Positions 51,486-60,711 of a stretch of 64,000 bases of DNA are shown in pieces. Position numbers and translations under genes: made by a program. Origin of the DNA: Fimenecus sp045532175 (GTDB lineage: Bacteria > Bacillota > Clostridia > Oscillospirales > Acutalibacteraceae); the NCBI GenBank assembly GCA_045532175.1, contig JAZSFK010000030.1, positions 1-64,000 of the forward strand, read 5' to 3'. A model generated the notes under the pieces. That model worked only from the letters and a program-made list of their open reading frames with translations. It had not been told where the DNA came from and did no database searches. Position 1 is the stretch's first letter. The number at the start of each line of letters is the position of its first letter.

Positions 51486-53348
51486 ATGGGCTTTATCCCC
51501 TACAACTCAAGAGATTTGTTTTTTAAAAATAAATTCGGCAGCATTTCTGCAGGTGAAGAAATACATCTTCGCCTTTGTTTGCCACGCTCTTTTTGTTGTA
51601 GCAGGGCTATTCTTATGCTTCGTCGCGACGATGGAAATTACGAAGAAAGAGATATGCTCTGGGCAGGAATGGCAGATGACAATACAGAAATCTGGGACAT
51701 TCACACCACCATAGAAACAGAAGGACTTTATTGGTATCACTTCGACTATATTTCTAATTACGGCAGAAGCTCAATCTTGCAAACAGAGGATGGATTGGGT
51801 GACTTCTCAGGCTCATATTTTGCCCGAAAGGATTGGGAGTTAACCGTTACCGAAAAGGACTTCACCACTCCCGATTGGTTAAAGGGCGGAATTATCTATC
51901 AGATTTTTCCTGACCGCTTTTACAATTCGGGCTTGGAAAAAGAAAATGTTCCAAACGACCGAGTTCTCCGTACTGATTGGGGAAATGAACCCGAATGGAG
52001 ACCTACTCCTGACGGAAAGGTTTTGAATAACGACTTTTTCGGCGGTGACTTAAAGGGTATCGGTGAAAAACTCCCATATCTCAAAGATTTAGGCGTAACT
52101 TGTATCTATTTAAACCCGATTTTCGAATCCCATTCAAACCACCGTTATGATACTGCTGATTACGGCAAAATTGACCCGCTTTTAGGCACGGAAGAGGATT
52201 TTAAAAATCTTTGCAAGGATGCTAAAAAAATGGGAATCCACATAATTCTCGACGGTGTTTTTTCACATACAGGTGACGATAGCGTTTACTTTAACCGCAA
52301 AGGAAGGTATCCAACCCTCGGTGCATACAACTCTCCCGAAAGTCCCTATTACAAGTGGTACAAATTCACAAATTATCCTGACAAGTATCAAAGCTGGTGG
52401 GGTTTTGTAACTCTCCCCGAGGTTATTGAAGAAGGCGAGGAATATCGCAAATTCATCAATGGCAAGGGCGGAATAATTGAAAAATGGCTCAAAGCAGGTG
52501 CAGACGGTTTCCGTCTTGACGTTGCCGACGAATTGCCCGATGTTTTCATTGATGAATTGCGTTCAAGGCTAAAAGAAACCAAGCCAGATGCCCTTTTAAT
52601 GGGTGAGGTCTGGGAAGATGCCACAACAAAGCATAGTTACGGGTCACGTCGTCGTTATCTTCTCGGCAGTCAGTTTGACTCCGTTATGAATTATCCCTTT
52701 GCAAATGCAATTCTCGATTTTTGTCGTAACGGCAAAGCGGAGGCATTTATGTCAACGGTTATGCAGATTATTGAAAACTACCCGAAGCAATGCCTTGATG
52801 TTATGATGAATCATATCGGTACTCACGACACAGAAAGAGCAATTACAAAAATTGCAGGTGAATCCTGTGAGTATCGTGACCGAAATTGGCAATCCTGCCA
52901 TTCATTAGGGGATAAATATGAAAAAGGTGTAGGTCTTTTGAAATGTGCGGTTGCCCTGCAATATACCCTCCCCGGTGTACCCTCTGTTTATTATGGTGAC
53001 GAGGCAGGGCTTGAGGGATATAAAGACCCGTTTAACCGTGGTTGTTACCCTTGGGGTAATGAAAATCACGACCTTGTTGATTTCTATAAAACAATGGGCA
53101 GGATAAGAAATGAAAATTCAGTTTTCGAAAAGGGATATTTTTCTCCCGTTTCCTCAATGCTCGGGTGTGTGGCTTTCCGCCGTCACGACGAAAACGGAAA
53201 TGTTATGGTAATCGTTAATCGAAATGAACATTCCATTTCATACAGACTGCCTTACGAATTTGAAAATTCATTTGCCCTTTATGGTGATAACCCTCAAAAC
53301 GGCGAGGTTTTCATTGGTGCTTGTTCTTTTGCAATCCTTTCCTTGTAA
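51486..53348 (+). CDS. GH13 alpha-amylase family enzyme (neopullulanase/cyclomaltodextrinase-like)
   Basis: 620 residues. N-terminal beta-sandwich (about 1-125), catalytic barrel and C-terminal beta domain. GH13 regions: DGVFSHTG (I), GFRLDVADE (II, nucleophile Asp), LMGEVWED (III, acid/base Glu), IGTHDTER (IV). YQIFPDRFYNS and FFGGDLKGIGEKLPYLKDLGV are typical of the neopullulanase subgroup. No signal peptide is present, so it should act on imported maltodextrins in the cytoplasm. Confidence 0.95.
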   Translation: MGFIPYNSRDLFFKNKFGSISAGEEIHLRLCLPRSFCCSRAILMLRRDDGNYEERDMLWAGMADDNTEIWDIHTTIETEGLYWYHFDYISNYGRSSILQTEDGLGDFSGSYFARKDWELTVTEKDFTTPDWLKGGIIYQIFPDRFYNSGLEKENVPNDRVLRTDWGNEPEWRPTPDGKVLNNDFFGGDLKGIGEKLPYLKDLGVTCIYLNPIFESHSNHRYDTADYGKIDPLLGTEEDFKNLCKDAKKMGIHIILDGVFSHTGDDSVYFNRKGRYPTLGAYNSPESPYYKWYKFTNYPDKYQSWWGFVTLPEVIEEGEEYRKFINGKGGIIEKWLKAGADGFRLDVADELPDVFIDELRSRLKETKPDALLMGEVWEDATTKHSYGSRRRYLLGSQFDSVMNYPFANAILDFCRNGKAEAFMSTVMQIIENYPKQCLDVMMNHIGTHDTERAITKIAGESCEYRDRNWQSCHSLGDKYEKGVGLLKCAVALQYTLPGVPSVYYGDEAGLEGYKDPFNRGCYPWGNENHDLVDFYKTMGRIRNENSVFEKGYFSPVSSMLGCVAFRRHDENGNVMVIVNRNEHSISYRLPYEFENSFALYGDNPQNGEVFIGACSFAILSL

Positions 53349-53402
53349 TATTTATTGTTATATGGTATTATTTTATTGAATAGATTATTTGGTGGTTAAA
53401 AA

Positions 53403-54098
53403 ATGAGTAAAACCTATGGAGTATTACCGAAAAACCAAAGAATATTGTGGCTTTGTCTCCGCGTAGTTATTCTGTGCTGGGGACTTTTCGGCTTGTTTCA
53501 CGGTTCGGTTGTAGAATTTCTGGAAGCAATTTTTGCAATCATTTTCACTCACCTTTGGGACTTTTTCCAAATTTTCGGAAAGAAGTCATTTATCATTGAA
53601 GTTGAAGCATCAACACAGACAATGCTTTCTCTTTTCATTTTTATCGGCGTGTGTGTTGGCTCGACATTTAACAATCGCACAACATTTGAACATTTTGATT
53701 TGGTGACTCACTGTGCATCAGGTGTTCTTTCCGCTTGGTTTGGCTACGACTTTGCAAATATAATTTATCGTAAACGTGGAGATTTGGGCCCTGCAATGTC
53801 CTCTCTTTTTTCCCTCGCTTTTGCCTTGTCAATCGCGGTTGGATGGGAAATCTACGAATTTTCTATGGACAGCATTTACGGTATGACCTTGCAAAAAGGT
53901 AACGCTGACACTATGGTTGATTTTATCGCTTGTGCAGTCGGTGCGGTTGTGACAATGCTTTTAGTTGCATTTTACCGCAACGGACTTGTGGGTAAAAACA
54001 AGGAAAAAGTTAAAGAAGAACGACGTTTAATTAACGAAGAACGACTTTTAAAGGATAGATTGTATAAGGAATACCTCAAGTCAAGGGAGGAAGAATAA
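53403..54098 (+). CDS. DUF2238-like polytopic membrane protein
   Basis: 231 residues, about six transmembrane helices, then a charged C-terminal helix (KNKEKVKEERRLINEERLLKDRLYKEYLKSREEE, given here as its start KNKEKVKEERRL and end LYKEYLKSREEE). FDLVTHCASGVLSAWFGYDF and VGWEIYEFSMDSIYG...ADTMVDFIACAVGA resemble DUF2238 membrane proteins. Function unknown. The stop codon shares one base with the next ATG, so it is coupled to the lipoprotein gene. Confidence 0.65.
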   Translation: MSKTYGVLPKNQRILWLCLRVVILCWGLFGLFHGSVVEFLEAIFAIIFTHLWDFFQIFGKKSFIIEVEASTQTMLSLFIFIGVCVGSTFNNRTTFEHFDLVTHCASGVLSAWFGYDFANIIYRKRGDLGPAMSSLFSLAFALSIAVGWEIYEFSMDSIYGMTLQKGNADTMVDFIACAVGAVVTMLLVAFYRNGLVGKNKEKVKEERRLINEERLLKDRLYKEYLKSREEE

Positions 54099-54955
54099 TG
54101 AAAAAAGCATTATCCCTCTTTTTGGCAATTATAGTCCTTGTTACCTGCTTTTCCTCTTGTTCACAAATTGCAAAGGTTAAGGTCAACGGGACAAAGATAG
54201 ACAATGAGGTGTACTACTATTTTGAGGATTTGCATAAAGGAAATGAATCCTTAATCAACGCAGCCATAACCAGATATGTTGCAATCAATTCCGAATTTTC
54301 TTCACGTTCCTTAACTCTTTCTCCGTCACAAAAATCCGAACTTTCCGGGAGGGTTAATGATTTGTGGCACCTTTACAGCACCCATTATACAGAATTGAAC
54401 ATCAGTAAACAGACGATTTACAAAATTGAGTCATCAAAAATGTATGAGGATGTTTTGCTTGACTATTATTACGGTCAGGGTGGTCTGTATCCTGTAAGTG
54501 AGGATGTTATTAAAGCGTATTTCAAGAAGAATTATATTTCCATTCATTTTGCAACTGAATATCTTTTTAATATTGACGAAAATGGTGCAATCGTGCCTAT
54601 GACAGACGCAGAGAAATCATTGATTATCAGTAATTTTAATCACTCTGCCGACCTTATCAACACAGGTTCTCCCTTTGAAACTGCAACAGACAGGGATGTC
54701 CACGACACCATAATCAATTCCTTTTATGACGGTACCTTCCCAAGCGGATTTTATAAAGAGGTTGAAAAACTTGAAATAAATGCCGCAACTACAATCATAC
54801 TTGGGGATTATATCTTCCTTGTGCAAAGAATTGATGTTTTTGATGAAACCTATAACTATTATGAAACCTATCGCACCCAATGCTTAAGAGATTTAAAGGG
54901 TAGTGATTTTAATGCAATAGTGGACGGTTGGACACAACAATATAAAATTGACTGA
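54098..54955 (+). CDS. Lipoprotein with SurA/PrsA-like N-domain
   Basis: 285 residues. Lipobox VTCFSSC (Cys about 24). The mature start KVKVNGTKIDNEVYYYF followed by helical segments (LTLSPSQKSELSGRVNDLWHLYSTHY, VSEDVIKAYFKKNY) resembles the chaperone domain of PrsA/SurA foldases, but I see no parvulin isomerase signature in the rest. A folding helper for exported proteins is possible. It is translationally coupled to the preceding membrane protein. Confidence 0.6.
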   Translation: MKKALSLFLAIIVLVTCFSSCSQIAKVKVNGTKIDNEVYYYFEDLHKGNESLINAAITRYVAINSEFSSRSLTLSPSQKSELSGRVNDLWHLYSTHYTELNISKQTIYKIESSKMYEDVLLDYYYGQGGLYPVSEDVIKAYFKKNYISIHFATEYLFNIDENGAIVPMTDAEKSLIISNFNHSADLINTGSPFETATDRDVHDTIINSFYDGTFPSGFYKEVEKLEINAATTIILGDYIFLVQRIDVFDETYNYYETYRTQCLRDLKGSDFNAIVDGWTQQYKID

Positions 54956-54983
54956 TAAGGCGGATGATTCTCCGCCTATATAT

Positions 54984-55058
54984 GCCTCCTTAGTTCAATG
55001 GATAGAATAAATCCCTCCTAAGGATTAGATGTGGGTTCGATTCCCGCAGGGGGTGCCA
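54984..55058 (+). tRNA. tRNA-Arg(CCU)
   Basis: Complete cloverleaf: acceptor GCCTCCT (54984-54990) pairs with AGGGGGT, D arm GTTC...GAAT, anticodon stem AATCC/GGATT around loop CTCCTAA (anticodon CCT), T arm GTGGG-TTCGATT-CCCGC and an encoded CCA end. It reads AGG codons. The acceptor stem has a G1-U72 and a U4-G69 wobble, the first being unusual. A short hairpin AGGCGGA/TCCGCCT (54958-54977) precedes it. Confidence 0.95.
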
Positions 55059-55060
55059 GA

Positions 55061-55098
55061 AGAACCACAAGTCGCATTTGTGACTTGTGGTTCTTTCA
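55061..55098 (+). terminator. Terminator after tRNA-Arg
   Basis: Perfect 13-pair stem AGAACCACAAGTC (55061-55073) / GACTTGTGGTTCT (55082-55094), eight-base loop, then T residues. Confidence 0.88.
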
Positions 55099-55121
55099 CA
55101 AGGGAACCGAACCCGAGAGGA

Positions 55122-55161
55122 TTTTAACAAAAAAACAGGACTTGTTTTTCAAGTCCTGTTC
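55122..55161 (-). terminator. Terminator of the CPA2 antiporter gene
   Basis: Stem AACAGGACTTG (55134-55144) / CAAGTCCTGTT (55150-55160); on the minus strand it is followed by TTTTTTTGTT. Confidence 0.88.
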
Positions 55162-55173
55162 TGTTTCTTATGC

Positions 55174-56496
55174 TTATTTTTCTTTGTGATGTTGTCCGTA
55201 GTGGGTATGTTCCCTGTTTTTTGCTTCTTCCAGCTTTTCCTGACGACGGTTGAGAACTTCCTTTGGCTTTTCCTTGATATCTCCTGCAGCCTTTAATGCT
55301 TCACGAGTCATTACCGGACCGAAGAGTTCATAAATGAGAACGGCAAAAAGAGTGATGTTTCTTATCAGATTACCCTGTTCGCCTAACTGCATAGCGGTTG
55401 CACACATACCAAGTGCCACACCTGCTTGGGGGAAAAGTGTTATACCGAGATATTTGCAGATTGCAGGACTGCATTTTGTTGCCTTTGCGCTGATTGCAGC
55501 ACCGAAATATTTACCGAGGCAACGGAAAAGAATGTAAACGATACCAACAACTATTATTGCCCAATCAAGGAATACATTGAGTTCAAGTTCCGCACCACTG
55601 ATTACAAAGAACAATGCAAAAAGAGGCGATGTCCATTTGTCCGTTGCACCCATCAAATCGTGGGAAAGAGGGCAAAGGTTGCAAAATACTGTTCCCAACA
55701 TCATACAAACAAGAAGTGATGAGAAGCCTACATGAACAGAGCCAATATGGAAATCTATTCTTGTAAGAGCAACCGTCAAAAATACAAATGCAATTGTCAT
55801 ATTAAGACGGTTTGTATTCGAGTTGAAGAGTTTTTCGAGTTGAGTCAATAACCATCCCATTATTGCGCCAAGAATGAGTGATACTACAATTTCAATCAAC
55901 GGATTAACGATAATTGAAACCAAATCCACCGTACCGCTTACCAAGGTTTTTGCAATACCAAAGAACACCGCAAAAACAATAAGACCAACGGCATCATCCA
56001 AGGCAACGATTGGTAAAAGTAAGCTTGTCAAAGGACCTTTTGCCTTGTATTCGCGTACAACCATAAGAGTTGCCGCCGGAGCCGTTGCTGTTGCGATTGC
56101 ACCTAAGGTAAGCAACTGAGGAAGAGTTAATTTATCAGGCATAATATAATGAACTACCAGAAGCGCAAGGTCAACAAGTAACGTTGCCGCAAGTGCTTGA
56201 AAAATGCCGATAACAGTTGCCTGTTTACCTGTCTTTTTTAATTCCTCAAGTCTGAATTCGTTACCGATTGAAAAAGCAATAAAGCCCAAAGCAACCTCGG
56301 AAATAAGAGCAAGTTGTTCAATGTGTTCTGCTGTATTGAAGCCTAAACCGTCAATACCTAATCTGCCAAGAAAATAAGGTCCGACGAGGACACCTGCTAT
56401 TAAATATGCTGTTACTGCAGGAAGATGAAAACGCTTGAAAACACGAGTCATCAGAAGACCTGTCAGCAAAGCAATTGAAATTGATAATAAAACCAT
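55174..56496 (-). CDS. CPA2-family cation:proton antiporter
   Basis: 440 residues, about 12 transmembrane helices: HLPAVTAYLIAGVLVGPYFLG, then LISEVALGFIAFSIGNEF, LGAIATATAPAATLMVVREY and LLPIVALDDAVGLIVFAVFFG, where the Asp pair is typical of the transport site in Na+/H+ or K+/H+ exchangers. A His-rich charged tail (REHTHYGQHHKEK) ends the protein. No TrkA-N regulatory domain is fused. ATG 56496 is chosen because it lies eight bases from AGGAG, versus two for 56502. Confidence 0.9.
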   Translation of the reverse strand: MVLLSISIALLTGLLMTRVFKRFHLPAVTAYLIAGVLVGPYFLGRLGIDGLGFNTAEHIEQLALISEVALGFIAFSIGNEFRLEELKKTGKQATVIGIFQALAATLLVDLALLVVHYIMPDKLTLPQLLTLGAIATATAPAATLMVVREYKAKGPLTSLLLPIVALDDAVGLIVFAVFFGIAKTLVSGTVDLVSIIVNPLIEIVVSLILGAIMGWLLTQLEKLFNSNTNRLNMTIAFVFLTVALTRIDFHIGSVHVGFSSLLVCMMLGTVFCNLCPLSHDLMGATDKWTSPLFALFFVISGAELELNVFLDWAIIVVGIVYILFRCLGKYFGAAISAKATKCSPAICKYLGITLFPQAGVALGMCATAMQLGEQGNLIRNITLFAVLIYELFGPVMTREALKAAGDIKEKPKEVLNRRQEKLEEAKNREHTHYGQHHKEK

Positions 56497-56526
56497 GTTC
56501 ATTTCTCCTTTTTTTGACCATTCCGC

Positions 56527-56555
56527 ATTATACTCTCCTGTATTTAAAATTGCAA
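56527..56555 (-). promoter_or_regulatory. Sigma-A promoter of the antiporter gene
   Basis: Minus strand TTGCAA (56555-56550), 17-base spacer, TATAAT (56532-56527). Confidence 0.85.
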
Positions 56556-56658
56556 GAAGTTTTTATGTGTTTTTAAAATAATTTTTAAAGCACCATTATA
56601 TATTCTTCTGATAGTTTGAAAAATAGTTTTTATTAGAAATCAATGAGACAGTTTGTTA

Positions 56659-56687
56659 TTGATTTTAGTTGTTCTATATGATAAAAT
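56659..56687 (+). promoter_or_regulatory. Promoter of the GH36-GH4-PfkB-MATE operon
   Basis: TTGATT (56659-56664), 17-base spacer, TAAAAT (56682-56687), 31 bases before the GH36 start. Confidence 0.6.
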
Positions 56688-56717
56688 ATTTTGAATAACT
56701 TTTTAAGGGGAATTTTT

Positions 56718-58424
56718 ATGTGTAAATTTTATGCAGAATTAATGGACAAAGACGCCGTTGTTGGTTGTAAAGAATTTAACAACGAGTATTTTTCATTTGA
56801 CTATGAAAAGAAGGATGGCTTTATCAAGGGTATTTTTACTGCAAAGAAGGACATTGAAATGGTAAGCCTTGCAGTAACCTATGATAAGGACTTTGATGAT
56901 GACGATTTGTTCTATGCAAATGGTTATCAGGCATGGACAACTTCCCGTGAATTTTCAAAAGAGGACAAATTTGACGGACTTTTTGAACCTGCAAGAATCA
57001 CAAAATTTACAGCACATTTCGCAGGTCTTTCAGGTGACTATCATTTCTCAGATTGCTATGGCGAAAAAGGTAAGTTCCACGGTTATACATACTGCTACTT
57101 CCGTGAAAAAGGCGAAAACGAAATTAAACTTTACGGTTCAAAGAGTGAACGTCAGGGCTTCACAGTTTTTGAAGTTGATATGAATGATGAAAAATTCATC
57201 ATCAAAAAGGATGTTGAGGGTCTTCGTCTTAAAGCAGGTCAGGAATATGTAATGTTCGATATCGCAATTATTGAAGGCGGTATGGATGAAGTTATGGATA
57301 AATATTTCTTTGATTTTGTCGGTTGTAAGAAGCCAAAAATCAAGCACCTCTCAGGTTATACATCATGGTATAACTATTTCCAGAATATCAACGAAGATAT
57401 TATCATCCGTGACCTTAACGGTCTTGACAGAGCAAGTGAAGAAGTTAACATCTTCCAGGTTGACGACGGTTATCAGCACGCAGTTGGTGATTGGCTTGTT
57501 ACTGACCACAAAAAATTCCCTAAGGGTATGAAATATATTGCAGACGAAATTCACAAGAAGGGCTACAAGGCAGGTATCTGGGTTGCTCCTTTCTCTGCAC
57601 AATGTTCATCTATGATTGCTAAAAAGCACCCTGACTGGCTTATCAGATGGAATAAAACAGGCAAAAAGATGCTCGGTTGCCAAGGCTGGGGCGGTGCATA
57701 TACACTTGATATTTATAATCCTGAAGTTCGTGCATATATCAAAAAATTCTTTGATGTAATCCTCAATGTATGGGGTTATGATATGGTGAAGCTCGATTTC
57801 CTTTACAGCCAATGTATTGAGCCGAGAAACGGTAAAACACGTGGCGAAATTATGTGTGATGGTGTTGACTTGCTTCGTGAAGCTTGTGGAGATAAGTGGA
57901 TTTTAGGTTGCGGTGTGCCACTCGGTGCTTGTATGGGCATCTTCGACGCTTGCCGTATTTCTTGCGACGTTAACAAGAACTGGAGATTTGAGCTTAAAAA
58001 GAGCCTTAATATTAACTCAATCGTGACAGGTATCAGATTCAATGCTGAAATTCCGTCATCACAGAATGCAATTACAAACACAATTTTCCGTAATCACCTT
58101 GATGGCAGAGCATTCTGTAACGACCCTGACGTATTCTTCCTTCGTGATATCAATATCGGTTATAACTGGGAACAGAAACTCCTTCATGGTAAGGTTAACA
58201 GCGTTTGTGGTAATGTTCTCTTCGTTTCTGATAACGCAGGTGACTTTGACGATAACAGAATTGATGTCCTTAAAGATTTCTTCAAAGATAAGGCATATAA
58301 AGTTAATATGGCTGAATTTGTTGGTGAAGATGTAATTCGTCTTGACTTTACAGAAGATGGTGTTGACAAGAGCCTTACAATGAACCTTATCACAGGTGAA
58401 AGTAATATCTTTGACGTACTTTAA
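56718..58424 (+). CDS. GH36-type alpha-galactosidase (cytoplasmic)
   Basis: 568 residues. N-terminal beta domain (about 1-205), then a barrel with FQVDDGYQHAVGDWL, GYKAGIWVAPFSAQ, DMVKLDFLYSQ (nucleophile Asp) and DACRISCDVNKNW (acid/base Asp), matching clan GH-D alpha-galactosidases. No signal peptide, so it should cleave imported galactosides. ATG 56718 follows AAGGGG at good spacing; an earlier in-frame ATG at 56691 lacks one. First gene of a run with GH4 (12 bases on), PfkB, MATE and possibly the FGGY kinase. Confidence 0.88.
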   Translation: MCKFYAELMDKDAVVGCKEFNNEYFSFDYEKKDGFIKGIFTAKKDIEMVSLAVTYDKDFDDDDLFYANGYQAWTTSREFSKEDKFDGLFEPARITKFTAHFAGLSGDYHFSDCYGEKGKFHGYTYCYFREKGENEIKLYGSKSERQGFTVFEVDMNDEKFIIKKDVEGLRLKAGQEYVMFDIAIIEGGMDEVMDKYFFDFVGCKKPKIKHLSGYTSWYNYFQNINEDIIIRDLNGLDRASEEVNIFQVDDGYQHAVGDWLVTDHKKFPKGMKYIADEIHKKGYKAGIWVAPFSAQCSSMIAKKHPDWLIRWNKTGKKMLGCQGWGGAYTLDIYNPEVRAYIKKFFDVILNVWGYDMVKLDFLYSQCIEPRNGKTRGEIMCDGVDLLREACGDKWILGCGVPLGACMGIFDACRISCDVNKNWRFELKKSLNINSIVTGIRFNAEIPSSQNAITNTIFRNHLDGRAFCNDPDVFFLRDINIGYNWEQKLLHGKVNSVCGNVLFVSDNAGDFDDNRIDVLKDFFKDKAYKVNMAEFVGEDVIRLDFTEDGVDKSLTMNLITGESNIFDVL

Positions 58425-58436
58425 TAGGTGAATATT

Positions 58437-59804
58437 ATGAAACTTGCAGTTATCGGTGGTGGCGGAGTCCGTTCAATGTTTTTGGCTAAAAGTATTGCGG
58501 GCAGAGCCGAAAAGATGGGGATTACAGACCTTGTCTTTATGGATAACAATGAAAAGAAATTAAATATTTACGGCAAGATGGCGAGAGAAGTCTCTCGCCG
58601 TCTTTGTCCTGCTTTGAATTTTGCTTTGACAACCGACGGAAAAGAAGCAATTGAAAATGCGGATTACGTAATTACAACCATCCGAGCAGGCGGGGACAGA
58701 ATGCGTTGTCGCGACGAGAGAATTGCATTGAATATGGGAATTCTCGGTCAGGAAACAACGGGTGCAGCAGGTTTTTCCTTTGCTATGAGAAGCATTCCCG
58801 CCCTTAAAGAGTATTGTGAACTCGTTAAACAATATGCAAAGCCTAATGCTATGGTTTTCAATTTTACAAATCCTGCGGGTGTTGTGTCACAGACTCTTCG
58901 TGATATGGGATATGATTTTACCTACGGAATTTGTGATGCCCCAAGCGGAATGTTAAGAAGATTTGAGGAGTTGTACGGATATTCCGAAAACTATCTTGAT
59001 GCACTTTGCTATGGGCTTAACCACTTGTCTTTCTTTAAATATATCAAGGCTGACGATGTTGATATTACAGGAAAAATTGTAAGTGATGATAAGGCTTATG
59101 AAAATACGGATTTACGCTATTTCGATAAAGATTTTTTAATGCGAAAACAATACGTGCCGAATGAATATATGTATTATTTCTACAATCGTGAAAAAGCGGT
59201 TGAGAATATTCTGAATGCAGAACGTACCCGTGGTGAACAGATTGCGGATATCAACGAAAAAATGACGGAAGAATTGTCAAAGGTTGATATCGAAAAAGAT
59301 TTCGAAAAAGCACTTGAAATCTTTGATTATTACTACGGACTTCGTGAAAATTCATATATGGCAAGCGAAACAGGGGAAAAAAGAAATTCCACATGGCATT
59401 TTGATATGTACGCACCCGATGACGGCGGTTATGCAGGTGTGGCACTTGGTATAATTGATGCGAAAAACTCAACGGAAAAATCAAGAGTAATTGCCTGTGT
59501 GCCGAATGAAAATAAAGCAATCGACTTTTTAGACGAAACCGATACTGTTGAGATTTCTTGTGAAATCGTTGACGGAAAAGTAACACCGATAAAAATTGGC
59601 GATATTCCGTTTGAAAATAAGGAAATCATCACAAGAGTCAAGGCTTATGAGCGACTCGCATCAAAGGCGATTATAAATTGTGACAGAGAAAGTGCTGTTG
59701 ACTGCCTTTATCTGCATCCGTTGGTGTCATCCTATTCGCTTGCAGAAAAACTTGTGGATGAATATATTGAACTTAACAAAGATTTTACAGGAGAATGGAA
59801 ATGA
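58437..59804 (+). CDS. GH4-family NAD- and Mn-dependent glycosidase
   Basis: 455 residues. Rossmann start MKLAVIGGGGVRSMFLAKSI; family motifs DYVITTIRAGGDRMRCRDERI, GILGQETTGAAGFSFAMRSI, VFNFTNPAGVVSQ, GICDAPSGM (metal-binding Cys) and YGLNHLSFF (metal-binding His). GH4 enzymes oxidise C3 and eliminate the glycosidic bond; members act on 6-phospho-alpha/beta-glucosides or on galactosides and galacturonides. No PTS is nearby, so phosphorylated substrates are not assured. ATG 58437 has AGGTGA upstream. Overlaps the kinase gene by four bases. Confidence 0.9.
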   Translation: MKLAVIGGGGVRSMFLAKSIAGRAEKMGITDLVFMDNNEKKLNIYGKMAREVSRRLCPALNFALTTDGKEAIENADYVITTIRAGGDRMRCRDERIALNMGILGQETTGAAGFSFAMRSIPALKEYCELVKQYAKPNAMVFNFTNPAGVVSQTLRDMGYDFTYGICDAPSGMLRRFEELYGYSENYLDALCYGLNHLSFFKYIKADDVDITGKIVSDDKAYENTDLRYFDKDFLMRKQYVPNEYMYYFYNREKAVENILNAERTRGEQIADINEKMTEELSKVDIEKDFEKALEIFDYYYGLRENSYMASETGEKRNSTWHFDMYAPDDGGYAGVALGIIDAKNSTEKSRVIACVPNENKAIDFLDETDTVEISCEIVDGKVTPIKIGDIPFENKEIITRVKAYERLASKAIINCDRESAVDCLYLHPLVSSYSLAEKLVDEYIELNKDFTGEWK

Positions 59805-60706
59805 GCTTTGTTGCAGCATTCGGAAAACTGAATATTGACCTGCTTTATTCGGGAATGCCACGAATTCCAAATGAGGGTGAGGAGATTTACTCAAAGGATT
59901 TCAGAGTTTGCCTCGGTGGCGGTTTACCTGCAACAATGATTAACTGTTCACGGCTTGGCGTTCCTGCCAAAATCGGCACATTTTTAGGTGACGATATGTT
60001 CTCAAACTTTGCAAGGGGCGAGTTAGACAAAAGTGGCACAAAATATGAACTTTTTGAAAGTAAAAACTTTCCGTTGAACGTGACGTCAGCCATTATTACA
60101 GAAAAGGACAGGACTTTTGTGTCATACGGCGGTACAGAAGCTTATTCTGACGAGATGCTTGAAAAAATCTATAACTGCCTTAAAGGTGCAAAGGTCGTTG
60201 CAATGCAGGAAAAGCTTATTCCTGTTTATAAAGAACTTAAAAAAGATGGTACAGTTTTAGTTCTTGATACGGGTTACAGTGAGGATATGTCAATCGAAAA
60301 GCATCGTGAATTAATCGAGATTGCCGACTATTACACCCCAAATATTGACGAAACAGAAAAGTTGACAGGAACAAAAGATTATAAAGAAGCACTTAAAATT
60401 TTGGGTGAATATTTCCCCAAACCTGTTGTAAAATTAGGCAGATATGGTTGTGCAGGGTATGACGGTGAAATCTTTAAGATAGATAACATTGATGAATTCA
60501 AGTGCATTGATTCAACAGGCGCAGGGGATGCGTTTCTTTCGGGATTTATCTACGGATTATATAATGATTTTGATTTCAGAAAGTGCATTTTAGCAGGTAA
60601 CATTACAGGCGGTAAATGTGTAACGGGTATCGGTTGTTTGACAGAATATATAAATGAAAAAGAAATTGCGGAATATCTTAAAAAATATGAGTATTTAATC
60701 AGGTGA
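59801..60706 (+). CDS. PfkB/ribokinase-family sugar kinase
   Basis: 301 residues. Ribokinase signatures: FGKLNIDLLYSGMPRIPNEGEE, CLGGGLPATMINCSRLG, and the catalytic DSTGAGDAFLSGFIYGL with anion hole and catalytic Asp. PNIDETEKLTG is the second typical block. The start is ATG 59801 (seven bases from AGGAG) rather than 59795. Its place after two glycosidases suggests that it phosphorylates the released monosaccharide, but the substrate is not readable. Confidence 0.9.
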   Translation: MSFVAAFGKLNIDLLYSGMPRIPNEGEEIYSKDFRVCLGGGLPATMINCSRLGVPAKIGTFLGDDMFSNFARGELDKSGTKYELFESKNFPLNVTSAIITEKDRTFVSYGGTEAYSDEMLEKIYNCLKGAKVVAMQEKLIPVYKELKKDGTVLVLDTGYSEDMSIEKHRELIEIADYYTPNIDETEKLTGTKDYKEALKILGEYFPKPVVKLGRYGCAGYDGEIFKIDNIDEFKCIDSTGAGDAFLSGFIYGLYNDFDFRKCILAGNITGGKCVTGIGCLTEYINEKEIAEYLKKYEYLIR

Positions 60707-60711
60707 AAACA

